From assembly GCA_030770425.1 (NCBI GenBank), contig JASJFT010000060.1:162648-224697 (forward strand): 62,050 nt of DNA. The letters are read 5' to 3'. The notes beneath the pieces are model-generated. The model was given only the letters and a program-made list of their open reading frames with translations. It had not been told where the DNA came from and did not search any database. The translations under genes and the position numbers were made by a program. Numbering within the stretch: position 1 is the first letter of the stretch; every line of letters begins with the position of its first letter. The stretch is from Darksidea phi. Taxonomy: Eukaryota; Ascomycota; Dothideomycetes; Pleosporales; Lentitheciaceae. Shown one piece after another: positions 20,438 to 30,216 of this stretch.

Positions 20438-23179
20438 TCAAGATCTCTGGATGTACTGGTACCGGTACCTCTGCTTTTCGCCTTCCACCTCCTTTGCGAC
20501 GCCCACCTCTTGCCTTCCCCACTCCCGCAATAGTACTCTACCCATTAGCTCCTTCTCACTGCTGACCTTCCCAACGCTTTCTACCCACTGACCATCCCTC
20601 TTGCCCACCACGCTTCTGGCCCGCTCCTTGAGCACTTTGCTCAGCATGGCTGCTAAGCGCTCGTCCATTGCTTTATTTACGGCCTCGAAGTCGGCTTCGC
20701 GGGTTTCGGCCTCGGTTTTGAGCGTGGAATTGGCCTGGCGGAGAGCGTCGAGTTCAGATTGCAATTCTGCAATTGTCTCGGAGGTAGATTCGCTAGCTTT
20801 GAGCCGAGTGACTTCTTTGCGGAGAGATGTCGTCTCGGTCTTTAGAGTCTTGATGGTGGAGGACTGTTTGCGGAGAAGGATTCGCAGGTTTTCAATCTCG
20901 GCATCTTTTGCGTCGGCATGTGAGGACGAAAGCAAAGAGCTTTCATCGGCTGAGTCTTCTTCGTCAGCTGCTGCCTTTTGTGCAACTTCCTCTCGGAGTT
21001 GATCCAGGGCATGAGAGGTCTTCTTAAGCTCCTTCGCGATTCTCTTCTTCTCAGTGCGCTCCTGTTCGAGGAGAGAGCCTGCTTTGCGCACTGCGTCCTC
21101 GGCCGTTTCACGCACGTCCTCTAGCTTAGCTTCGTGATCTTCAATGAGCTCGTCGTGCTGCGATTGCAGCTCTTTGAATCTGGACTCTACTTCAAGCTTC
21201 AGCTCTTTCATCTTGCTTAGCCTTTTCTCTACGTCTGCGACACGGCGATCTGCTTCTGCGCGTGCATCCTGGAGACGTTCTTTCGCGTCTTCGAGGTTGT
21301 TCTCAAATTGCTCGGCATCTGTCCGCGCTTTGGCGCTGTCCCGGTGCGCTTCTGCGAGCTGTTGGCGGAGCGTAGCAACCGTATTCTCCAAACTGTCGAT
21401 ACGACCTTGTGCGGTGTTCAAGCGTTGCTCGAACCGCTCCTGCTCCTCAATATGTCGCAGAATTTGTTGGTCCTTGGCTGCTGTGTCCGTGCGAGTGGCG
21501 TCTAGTTGACTTTGGAGAGACTGGATGCGCGATTCCAGACCAGACGTGCGAAGCAACCGTTGCTCTCTATCACTCGCATCACTTTGTGCAGTCTTCAGTT
21601 GCGACTGAAGGGTCTCAAGACGAGACTCTAAATCCGATGCCTCTTGTAGCTGCACATCTTTGACGGATATTTTGGCTTGAGCGGAATCAAGCTGGGCCTG
21701 AAGAGAAGACAGGCGAGCTTCAAGATCCGTGACGTGGGATTTTTGTGCTTGATTTGTCGCCTGTGCGGATGCGTGAAGGGCTGCGTTCGCTTGAGCTTCT
21801 TCGCGGGCAAATCTAGCTTCCGCTGTGGCCTTTTGGAGGTCAAACTGGAGGGTGTTGGCGCGGGTCTGCAAATTGGACAATAACTCTTGCATTCTTGAGC
21901 GCTCCTCGGTGAAGTCTAACTCCCCTCCCTTATTCTTCGCCGGACTGATGGCCTTCAGACCATGGATCTCCTGCTCATGCGATTGGCGAAGCTGGTTCAT
22001 TTCAGTCCTCATCTGTTCTAGAAGCCGGTCTCTCTCTGCCATGTCCTTGTCGATTACCCGCTTCGCTTCTTCTAGTGCTCGCAGTTGTTGATCAAAATCT
22101 GCCCTCTGATTCTGGAGCTTAGCATGGCTCTGCAGGCGTAGCTCTTCTCCAAACTCCTGCATTTTCGCATTAAGCTCCTCTTCCTGTGCTTTGAGTTGAC
22201 CGTCCACAGACGCGCGAAATGTTTCGGATTGCTTCCTCTGCCGCTCGTTCTCCTGCTGTAAAGTCTTCATCTGCTCTTTCTGCTTGTAGCCTTCCGCCCG
22301 CGCCGTCTCCAAATCTGACCGCGTGTACTGGAGGAGCGTCTCGAGTTCAGTAGTTCGCGTCTTGGATGCTCTTTCCTGCTGCTCCAGTCGAGATCGTAAT
22401 TCTGCAACCTCTTTTAGCAAATCATCTCGTTCATCTTCCAGTCTGCGCTCGGGCGGATGGTGAATGACGGTCTCTTGCGTCGGTTTCCGCGGCGTGTCGT
22501 AATCTTCTACTGTGGCTTGTAGCGACCGTGGTTTTGTAGGGCTGGGACTTGGGACTTGAAGCATGTTCTGCTTCGGGATCCGTAGAGGCGTGGATGTAAG
22601 AGCGTCCTCTCCGATGTCGGTGTCTGGCAGTGCGCTCAGATAGCTCCTGACCTTCTCTTCATTTTCCATTGAGGCTTCGGAGGGTGCTTTGCTGCTGGAA
22701 CGCTCGTCGGCAGTACCGTTTGCTCGCATCGTGGGTGACGCCGAGTTCAGTTCTGCATCGGCGTCTTGGTCTCGCGAGCTCTCGTCAATGACCGCCCTAT
22801 CGCCCTCCGCCGTTGTATCCTGCGCCTCCACATGGTCGACTCGCGCGCCGCTTCGCACTTCCGCTATATTCACGTTCGCCTCTTTCCGTGACCGAATCTT
22901 CTGTTGCGACGAGAGGTCGGCTGTCATCCAGTATGTCATGTTCATCGTGAAGTCCTCCGGGCCCTCGATGTCGCTCGTGTCCACAACATCGACCTTGGGT
23001 TTGTGTTCCTCGTCTATTTCGGTAGATTCGAAGGTGGAGTTGAGGCCCAGCGCATCCAGATCCATCTCATATTGCGATCCCTCTTCGGATGTTGGCTGAC
23101 GCGCCGGGCTGCGCTGCGGTGAACGCCAGCGCGTCGGACTTGCTGTGTATGAAGAATGTGTACGCGCCATACTTCGCAT
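20438..23179 (-). CDS. large coiled-coil protein, spindle-pole candidate (SnaD-like)
   Basis: A single 913-codon frame. Residues about 1-90 are Ser/Pro/Asp-rich and include DIEGPEDFTMNMTYWM, which I recall as a signature near the N-terminus of fungal spindle-pole-body proteins annotated SnaD. Residues about 240-850 are a long, nearly unbroken coiled coil rich in Glu, Gln, Arg and Leu with heptad spacing. The C-terminus has a short conserved-looking block with RSVVGKRDGQWVESVGK and GRVLLREWGRQEVG. Such proteins help organise microtubules at the spindle pole. The evidence for that role here is motif memory only, and another structural coiled-coil protein is possible. No intron is needed. Start ATG chosen as the first in the frame; a second Met lies three codons later. 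Confidence 0.7.
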   Translation of the reverse strand: MRSMARTHSSYTASPTRWRSPQRSPARQPTSEEGSQYEMDLDALGLNSTFESTEIDEEHKPKVDVVDTSDIEGPEDFTMNMTYWMTADLSSQQKIRSRKEANVNIAEVRSGARVDHVEAQDTTAEGDRAVIDESSRDQDADAELNSASPTMRANGTADERSSSKAPSEASMENEEKVRSYLSALPDTDIGEDALTSTPLRIPKQNMLQVPSPSPTKPRSLQATVEDYDTPRKPTQETVIHHPPERRLEDERDDLLKEVAELRSRLEQQERASKTRTTELETLLQYTRSDLETARAEGYKQKEQMKTLQQENERQRKQSETFRASVDGQLKAQEEELNAKMQEFGEELRLQSHAKLQNQRADFDQQLRALEEAKRVIDKDMAERDRLLEQMRTEMNQLRQSHEQEIHGLKAISPAKNKGGELDFTEERSRMQELLSNLQTRANTLQFDLQKATAEARFAREEAQANAALHASAQATNQAQKSHVTDLEARLSSLQAQLDSAQAKISVKDVQLQEASDLESRLETLQSQLKTAQSDASDREQRLLRTSGLESRIQSLQSQLDATRTDTAAKDQQILRHIEEQERFEQRLNTAQGRIDSLENTVATLRQQLAEAHRDSAKARTDAEQFENNLEDAKERLQDARAEADRRVADVEKRLSKMKELKLEVESRFKELQSQHDELIEDHEAKLEDVRETAEDAVRKAGSLLEQERTEKKRIAKELKKTSHALDQLREEVAQKAAADEEDSADESSLLSSSHADAKDAEIENLRILLRKQSSTIKTLKTETTSLRKEVTRLKASESTSETIAELQSELDALRQANSTLKTEAETREADFEAVNKAMDERLAAMLSKVLKERARSVVGKRDGQWVESVGKVSSEKELMGRVLLREWGRQEVGVAKEVEGEKQRYRYQYIQRS

Positions 23180-24088
23180 GCGATTCGTCTGCGCGTCGAA
23201 TCGGTAACGCGGTGTCGCCTAGCGGATAAGAATTGGGTGGTGATGTTTGTTTGTTGTTGATGCCAAGCGTGACGCGCCCACAATTTAGAACGCTGGCACG
23301 TGCGCCCAGCAATCCCCACATGCAACTGAAGTGCTCAACTCCATGCCACCACTTTTCAGTTCTGGTCCAGCGTCCGATGATGTTCTTCGCGTTCATGAGT
23401 TCGCCATGTACCGTCTTCTTGACGGTGCTACATCGCTCTCACATTCTTGGGCAACGAGCAATTGACCCATCACCCTTTTCAATCAAAGAATGCTCAACCC
23501 CACGATTCAGGACAGTGCACCAATTAAGCCCGACTGCTTGGTACAACTACGATCTTTGCGGCCCGTCCAGACCACAACAAGACGATGCATGCTCATAAAA
23601 ACAATATCCGGGGCCTATCTTCTTCCGTTCGTCCTCTGTTCAGTTAGCAAGCCTATGCCAGCACACCCGAAACTAATATCCATCCTCTTAAACGTCTATA
23701 TGTACTATACATCATCACATGTCGCTTTCAAATTGGTTATCTCCACTTTAACATCCACCCTTTTTTCTCTGTCCAATGACGCCTCATCGCTAGCGTTCTT
23801 TGGCCCAAAATAGCAGCCCCTAACCGAAATGCTGGGCAAGATGTCTAAAGCGTTCTGGATCGTCTTTTAAGGATACGGATACGGGGCGATCGCACGAATC
23901 CTTCGCCGTCCAACCCGCAAGCAATCAATCAAGTTTAAGGTCTACCATCGCCTGTCTAAGGCGACCAGCTGTGTCCTCTACTTGTCCTCGTTGCAATGCC
24001 ATCAACCTTATTTTCGTGTAGACCCCTCACGTAGGCTTCCTTGCATCACCAACCGCCTGCATAGACGGTCCGCCCGAGCCCCGTCATA
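23180..24088. other. intergenic, shared upstream region
   Basis: About 0.9 kb between divergent genes. Short frames (23233..23598, 23490..23813) show no coding character. It should hold the promoters of the coiled-coil gene and of the single-pass membrane protein gene. Confidence 0.5.
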
Positions 24089-25092
24089 ATGGCGCCGGGG
24101 CTCATAACTGAATCGGAATGGGTTTTTCCACCTGCATTGAACGCTACCTTTGTGGAAGCTTACTGGACTGCTTTCCACAAGAGAAATACCACAGTGCCCG
24201 GGGTTGTCTCCGCCGCCGTCAGCAACCTCACAGCCGCGGAGCGCATTGGTGCTGGATACCCAGTCACTGCTTTCGGCAGCAACGATGCCGTGCTGCGAGT
24301 CGGCGACGTCCTCGAAGTCGACTGGAAGGGGGGCGAGAATCGCATCATAGGCTTGGATTGCTCTGTGTGCACGGTTGGTACAGAGGATGGTTTTGTCGAA
24401 AATGCTTGCGACAATTGTAGGTTCCACCCATTCCCTTGTGCATCGTATCATCTCACAGAGAACAAGATACTAGAACTGCGAACATATATAGAAAAGTCGC
24501 CTACCCTCCCGCATCTGCCCCGCACAGCGACTACGCCATCCCCTCACTCCAAGGCATCCTCTCCATCGAAAACAAGACATGCGCCCTCTGTGTTGTCAGT
24601 CTCTTCTCACCGCAGGGCATGGATTCGGCCGACCTGTCAGTGCCATTCCCTGTTCTTCAACAATCCGCCTATCCGCACAAACGCTTTAGTGCCGAGCACC
24701 CCACAGGCATCGACGACGCAACTATAAGTGTAGAAACAACTGTGCCGCTTCAAGAGCCGGGGGAGCATGATGATGGCCCGAAGATCAATGTAGGAATGAT
24801 TGTAGGTGTTGTCGTGGGCGTGCTTATGGGCATGGTGCTGCTCGCACTGCTTTATTGGTGGTTGTGGAAGAAGAGGAAGAGTAGAGCCAAAGTAGTGGGT
24901 AGCCCAGTGAGTTCGACGGCTGAGCGGGGGATGGGAGATGGCAATAGAACTGCACAAGGTATCGCGTTGCAGCGCATACAGGGCGTGGTTCGGAGACCGG
25001 AGACGAGTGCGAGCGAAGTGCCGCCACCATACCACGAAGCCGTCCAAAGCGCAAACACGCCTCCAACCAACCCTATGACACGATACGGATGA
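24089..25092 (+). CDS. single-pass membrane protein, unrecognised
   Basis: The product appears to have an extracellular N-terminal part with Asn-X-Ser/Thr sites and paired cysteines (residues about 80-110), then one transmembrane helix (GMIVGVVVGVLMGMVLLALL), a basic stop-transfer stretch (WKKRKSRAK), and a cytosolic tail with PPPYHEA, a possible WW-domain or ubiquitin-ligase binding motif. Exons: 24089..24416 and probably 24497..25092 (307 aa). The junction is uncertain. The donor GTAGGT is fair, but the commonest acceptor (ctcacag) gives an immediate stop, so I used an AAAAG acceptor, which keeps phase. No signal peptide is visible at this ATG, so an upstream exon may be missing. Confidence 0.5.
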
Positions 25093-25119
25093 GAAATATC
25101 GGCGAGAACAAACTACATA

Positions 25120-25444
25120 ATGCCGCGAAGCGAGACAGTACTAGAGGCGCCTCGCAGACAGCTCCGGAACATTGGTACAGATGTAGCCACTATGGTCAAC
25201 AGAGCCAGCCTTGCCATGACAGAGAATAACCGAAAGGTGCATGAAGAAGAACAGCAACTCAAGCTTGCAAACAATGCAACGTAAGTCTGATAGCCGTTGG
25301 GGTACGTTCCAAGCATCGACTAGCGTGACCGAGGGAGTTGATTATGGCTACCAAGAGCATGGCAAGAATGCTGCGAGGCTGCTGCTTAGCACAATAGAGC
25401 AGTTCAACGGCTCAGGAACCGCGTTCAGTTTATCTTTAGCCTGA
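25120..25444 (+). CDS. small 93-residue protein, unrecognised
   Basis: Two exons, 25120..25280 and 25324..25444, joined by a 43-nt intron with GTAAGT and CTAG ends that keeps phase. The product starts MPRSETVLEAPRRQLR, is hydrophilic and mostly helical in character (Glu/Gln/Lys-rich middle with EEEQQLKLANN), and ends in LLLSTIEQFNGSGTAFSLSLA. There is no signal peptide, helix or known domain. The clean donor and phase-true join are the main evidence. It lies only 27 nt downstream of the preceding gene's stop codon, so it could instead be part of a different transcript or an uncaptured longer gene. Confidence 0.35.
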
Positions 25445-26189
25445 GATTACTTTACGTCGGACTAATGCTTCCTACGTGGAGTATGTATTTTTTTTAGAAT
25501 AGATGTATAGAGTTGCCGTGTGCACCGCAAGGAGTCCGCTCACGAGTTAATTTAGAACCCTGCCAATGCTCAAGTTCATGTACAGACAGTCTGCAATACC
25601 GGCGCAAAAGGTTGTATACGATGACTAAAAAGCCGCTTTAATATTTGGGCTCTGGCTACCATCAAGCTTTGTAATAAAAAATTGCTGATCATGCGCAAAG
25701 CCGTAGTGAGAGATGTTTTACAGAGGTAGAGGGCAGATGTATCACATGCATACGGTGTATATAAGTTTCCGCGACATGACTGTAATTCTTTAATACTCCT
25801 TAAAGATCATATACAGCATCTTCTATCAGCCCGTCACTCTAATAGCGACGTCGTTGCCGAAAAGAAAAGCCTGGAGTTGGCTCTGCAATTCGCGAGAGAT
25901 AAGGTTTCTAGGACCATGAAATGGCATGTGTGTTTTGTTAACGTGTCTACCGGCGGATCTGGTTTATATGGCTTTTTGGTGTAGGCATTATGCATAATTA
26001 CTTTCAATTGTTATTTTTTCCCTACGGTAGGACGTTGCATATAACTAAGAGATAGACTGTCTCGACTCTTACTAACAACTCTCTATAATACAAAGACATA
26101 TATTCATTACAATTACTCGAACCCCACACCTCATGGATCGATACATCCACACAAACATCGGAATCCAATAGCTCCAGGTCGACATCAGC
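25445..26189. other. AT-rich intergenic region
   Basis: AT-rich sequence with no open frame worth calling, lying in the 3' flanks of the genes on both sides. Confidence 0.6.
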
Positions 26190-27134
26190 TCAAAGCGTTG
26201 CGGGGCAGGAAACGTCCCTTCCAAGTGCATCCCAAGGCTCCATCAGCTTGTTACCCGCTACGTCTTCAGCAAAGTTTGGAATAGCCGAAGAATGTGCCCA
26301 CGGTTTCAGCGTAAGTTCTTCCTCGACCACACGGGCGAAGCAGGAAGACCAGTGACCACGCGGGTAGGTGGCGACGACGGACTCGATGGTTTCCTTGCTT
26401 ATGAGTGTGGGGTTGCCACCGGCGTTATCTGCCTTGTCATTAGCATTTTGGTCTTTTGGATTAACAGATGGGTTTGAGGTACCGAAAATGGTGGATAGTT
26501 GAATCAGCTGCCCAACCGTACTGATCGTGCCGACATCACCAAGATCCTGATGCCGAATAATCGCTTCTGCGACACTTTCAGCTTGCTCCCTGGGCGCACC
26601 GTACTTCTGCAACAGATCGAGTGCAAGAAAACCACCATAAAACTCAAACGACATTAAAGTGCCGTGGAGATTCTCTTGAGCGGTGCCGATGTCATGGAGG
26701 ACGCATGTCAAAAAGTAGGTTTCTAGGCTTGGGACGAATGAGGGGAGATGCTTCTGGGCGATTGCAGCGCCTGTGTATTGTGTCAGAAGAAGTTCTGTTG
26801 CTACCCTGTCAAAGGCAAGTTGGGCTTTCAGTAAATGCTCACCGTAATAGTAGACTCGCATGGAATGATTAAACGTCTGCTCGGGAAGGTGCTCTCGCGC
26901 ATACTGCATAGTCTTCGTTGCGATCTCAGAGCCTGGAATCTTGATCTCGGCAGTGGTGTAGTTCGCTGGATCCCATGGACTAATGTCCTTGAGGAGCGTA
27001 GATTGGGCGTGAGGAACGGAGGACCATCCGAACTTCTTGATAGTCTCTGGGGAATGGTCGACGGGCTTAGTTTCCGCCATAACTGGGGTGAACAGGACGG
27101 TGTTGAGAAGAGTTGTTGCGGCGAGAAGCTTCAT
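26190..27134 (-). CDS. DDI2: HD-domain cyanamide hydratase (Ddi2/Ddi3 type)
   Basis: Cyanamide hydratase converts cyanamide to urea using a metal held by an HD domain. The metal-binding candidates are visible: His90 in FNHSMRVYYYG and His147-Asp148 in CVLHDIGT, followed by AIIRHQDLG and the family block KETIESVVATYPRGHWSSCF. The frame is open for 314 codons, but a 54-nt intron (26429..26482, GTACCT...GCAG with a GCTAATGAC branch site) sits inside it. Removing it restores the family junction TIFDNAGGNP and gives 296 aa. Exons: 26483..27134 and 26190..26428. Unusually, the N-terminus MKLLAATTLLNTVLFTPVMA looks like a signal peptide, so this copy may enter the secretory route, unlike cytosolic yeast Ddi2. 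Confidence 0.9.
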   Translation of the reverse strand: MKLLAATTLLNTVLFTPVMAETKPVDHSPETIKKFGWSSVPHAQSTLLKDISPWDPANYTTAEIKIPGSEIATKTMQYAREHLPEQTFNHSMRVYYYGEHLLKAQLAFDRVATELLLTQYTGAAIAQKHLPSFVPSLETYFLTCVLHDIGTAQENLHGTLMSFEFYGGFLALDLLQKYGAPREQAESVAEAIIRHQDLGDVGTISTVGQLIQLSTIFGTSNPSVNPKDQNANDKADNAGGNPTLISKETIESVVATYPRGHWSSCFARVVEEELTLKPWAHSSAIPNFAEDVAGNKLMEPWDALGRDVSCPATL

Positions 27135-27804
27135 GCGATGTCAAAGGCAATGTGGTAGGGTAGATTTGGCTTTGGAGGATGAGGTTTTTGGAGGCGAGAT
27201 GCATTCCCAGTGGGTATCTTGCCTTCCTATTATACTGTAACATCGTCATGGCTCAAAAGCTGGAGCGGCTAGACCTCCAGTCTATGACAAATGTTCCGTC
27301 TTCACTACACTTTGCTGATGCAGTGACGGCATGGCTTGCATTTTCAAATCGAACATCTCTGTTACGCCTAGTCTGTGTCTCCAAAACTTTGAGGTCTGCT
27401 GACGATTTGATGATAAAAGGCGCGTTTCTCGATTCTCGCTGACGAATCCGTAGCGTACAGCTTCGTAAGAGCGAAATTATGGGCCCGGTAGCTACTTGTA
27501 GAGGAAGGACATTAGGGCGTGGATGCCGTCCTATGCCGATGATCACATCGGCACGGCATCATTCGGCGCGGCCTTTCTTTGTCAATAAGCACGAAAATGG
27601 GTAGGCCAACGTCATGGTAGATCACGTACCATGCTTTGGATCCATCCGTATCCATGAGCCTACAGCATTTCCACGACCTCTTCCCTAGCGTAAGGTTGCC
27701 CTGCTGACTAAGAAACCTTGGCACGAAGCTCCCAAGCTTCACACTACGAACCTCACCAACCCTCCACAACACCAGAGCAGCTTGTCTGCCCCACATCACG
27801 CACA
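27135..27804. other. divergent intergenic region
   Basis: 670 bp between the start codons of the cyanamide hydratase and NDUFS6 genes. It contains both promoters. Short frames at 27253..27805 show no family resemblance. Confidence 0.5.
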
Positions 27805-28634
27805 ATGCTCTCCCGCACCCTGCGTACGCGCACCACTGTGCGCGTCATCCCCGGCCTCTTCCGCGCGCCCTATTCCTCTGCCTCCACCCCCGCCGGCCAT
27901 GTACCCGCCAACGACCCGCACCAGCGAGGAACCGTGCAGAATGTCTCCGCGACCAATGCGACACCCACTTCCTCTGAGGGCTCCATGGATAAGGTTCTGG
28001 TAGAGAGCGTGGAGAAAGCAGAGCGATTGAGGACGGAACAGGCCCCGAACCGGAAGGGCATTTGGAGTCGGAGTCAGCAGCCTAGGGCGATTGCTATGAC
28101 TGGACCACGGTTTGAGCAGACTATTTTGGAGGACCAGGTATGTAGAGCTTGTATTGGGATCATAGAACAGGCATCGAAATACGGGAATCGGAACTTGGAA
28201 TCAACGAAGGAATGGAGGGCTCGAGAAACAAAGGCTGACGAGACGACTGTAGCCTCGTCCATATGCTGCGATCGAATTGATCCACAAGCAGCCCGTCCGC
28301 TGGACAAATGAGCGCGTTGTGGCTTGCGACGGAGGAGGCGGCCCTCTTGGACACCCCAAAATCTTTATCAACGTGGACAAGCCAGAGATCAACTGGTGTA
28401 CATATTGCGGTCTCCCATTTGTAAGTACCGTAGAGTCTCAATTGCAGCTTCATGTCTCCTGAAAGCTGCAATTGGCGGGGACATGACCGTGCTAACGAAA
28501 TACAGGCCCACGAGCATCACCGAAAGCACCTCGAGTCTCTCCCGCAGACATCCTACCCGCTAAGCCCGACAGGCGACCCAGCCGAAGTGCAAGAGTCACA
28601 AAGGATCACGGATGAGCCGCTTGGACAACGGTAG
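27805..28634 (+). CDS. NDUFS6: complex I zinc-binding subunit NDUFS6
   Basis: This is an accessory subunit of mitochondrial NADH:ubiquinone oxidoreductase that binds zinc and is needed for late assembly of the peripheral arm. Three exons, 27805..28137, 28253..28420 and 28506..28634, give 209 aa, and all junctions keep phase. The N-terminus is Arg/Ser/Thr-rich with few acids ([20 protein letters not shown]), a mitochondrial targeting sequence. The zinc-binding CHCC arrangement is visible: Cys136 in [20 protein letters not shown], His145, Cys160 and Cys163 in [12 protein letters not shown] His/Lys-rich C-terminus follows. The length is typical of the fungal ortholog (NUIM in Yarrowia). Confidence 0.92.
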
Positions 28635-29111
28635 AGGGAGAGCGTATAGAATCTGTATATATGTAGCAGCAAGCAAGGGTGTACTTCACAGTCAGCGGAA
28701 TGAAAGCATACCAAAAAGACCGATTGTCTAATTCTAGCAATGCAAGGGTTCCTCAATTGCTATAACAGTTATCACATTTTCCCTGCTCCATACAAAACGT
28801 CGCGTACCTGGCAGTTCCCTCGCCAAAACCTTCCCTCCCTCGCTAACCCACTACCCAATCACCACTGACGTCAACCTCAGCACCTCCAAACATCCACCTC
28901 CAACTCCCCACCCATGCCACCCCACCAATCAACCACCCTCTCCCCACTATCCACCTTCTTCATATTCTGCGCCTTCCTCCCCGCCTTCTTCCCCAGCACA
29001 TTCCACACCATCATCTGGTCGCCATACAACTACATCTTCCCACCAGCACCACCCCGCACCCCCACCACTGTCCACTGCACATCGCCAAACATCTGCACAG
29101 CACCACACACA
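28635..29111. other. intergenic and probable leader of UPF0047 gene
   Basis: Between tandem genes. An ATG at 28914 is in frame with the next gene and would add a hydrophobic, Pro-rich 66-residue extension that is not seen in the family. I treat it as leader or intergenic sequence. Confidence 0.5.
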
Positions 29112-29690
29112 ATGGCCTGGTACGCACATACCCTTTCTCTACACACAAAGCTCGCCAATCCTAACCCCAAACCCCTTCCCAGGTTCCAGAAACAATTCAC
29201 GCTCCCCCCGCGCAGCCGCGGCTCCTACCTCGTAACCGACACGGTGACAAAAGAGCTCCCCGAGATAAAACAGTACAAAACAGGGCTCCTGAACCTATTC
29301 ATCCAACACACATCCTGCGCGCTGAGTCTGAACGAGAATTGGGATGAGGATGTCCGCGCCGATATGAGCGATGCGTTGGATAGGGTTGTGCCTGAGGATA
29401 AGAGGAATGAGGGCCTTTATCGACATGCCGCTGAGGGGAGTGATGATATGCCGGTGCGTAGAATTTGCTTCTTGTGGGAGGGGATGTAGAGTGGGAGTGG
29501 GGAGCATAGAAGGCTAATATAGTGAGAATAGGCGCATGTCAAGTCTGCGTTGATCGGCGCGAGCGTTACGATTCCGATTACGAATGGTCGACTGGCGACT
29601 GGAACGTGGCAGGGGATTTGGTATCTGGAGTTTCGGGATGCGAAACATTCAAGAAAGGTGGTTGCTACTATCCAGGGAGAGAAGATGTGA
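29112..29690 (+). CDS. UPF0047 (YjbQ-like) protein
   Basis: A small, widely conserved protein family with a compact fold. Some bacterial members complement loss of thiamin phosphate synthase weakly, but the physiological role is unsettled. Three exons, 29112..29119, 29183..29453 and 29532..29690, give 145 aa, the usual family size. The first intron is 63 nt, a multiple of three without a stop, so an unspliced frame reads through it. Splicing yields [20 protein letters not shown], the classic family start. [19 protein letters not shown] contains the conserved His-Thr-Ser-Cys and Asn-Glu-Asn, and [18 protein letters not shown] is the conserved C-terminal block. Confidence 0.9.
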
Positions 29691-30216
29691 CTGTGTGAAG
29701 ATGTGGGAGGGGTGAAACAAAGCGCACATATATAATGATATGGTGGGCCCGAAATGGAGGCGATCAAAAAATAGCCGCCGGTCCAGCCTATACGACATTG
29801 AGATTGCAGACACAATGATGAGGGTGTATGATTAATCCAAGAAATATCCTTGCTGCACATTTTCATGCATGTGGATCCGAACGCCTTAGATCCAACCCAT
29901 CCCAAGCCACCAACCCGCCTAAACCGAAGAGTAGCTACATTGACACACCGAACCTGAAAGAATACCATAGAATGCGCCTTTAGCCCCAGAAAGATCCGCA
30001 GACTCCAACACCAACTATCTATGCTGCCGTGGGTATTCGTGAATCGTAATGCATCATAACTGAACCAAGGAGAAAGAGATGCCATAGATGTTAGGACCGA
30101 GATGTAGTCCACATGGTGTACGTGGGTGAAAGATATGAGGGTATATCGAGTTCAGTTGCCGTTGATTGTGTGAAGACTGCCGCCCCATACCTTTGCGAAC
30201 GACGAGCAAGGTTTGA
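29691..30216. other. convergent intergenic region
   Basis: Lies between the UPF0047 gene and the Gly/Tyr-rich gene. Minus-strand open frames crossing it are shadows of the UPF0047 exons. Nothing else noticed. Confidence 0.5.

Noticed and set aside
28914..29111. 66-residue hydrophobic N-terminal extension of the UPF0047 protein
   Set aside because: The family begins at MAWFQKQF after splicing. The extension is Pro-rich, not family-like, and probably untranslated leader.
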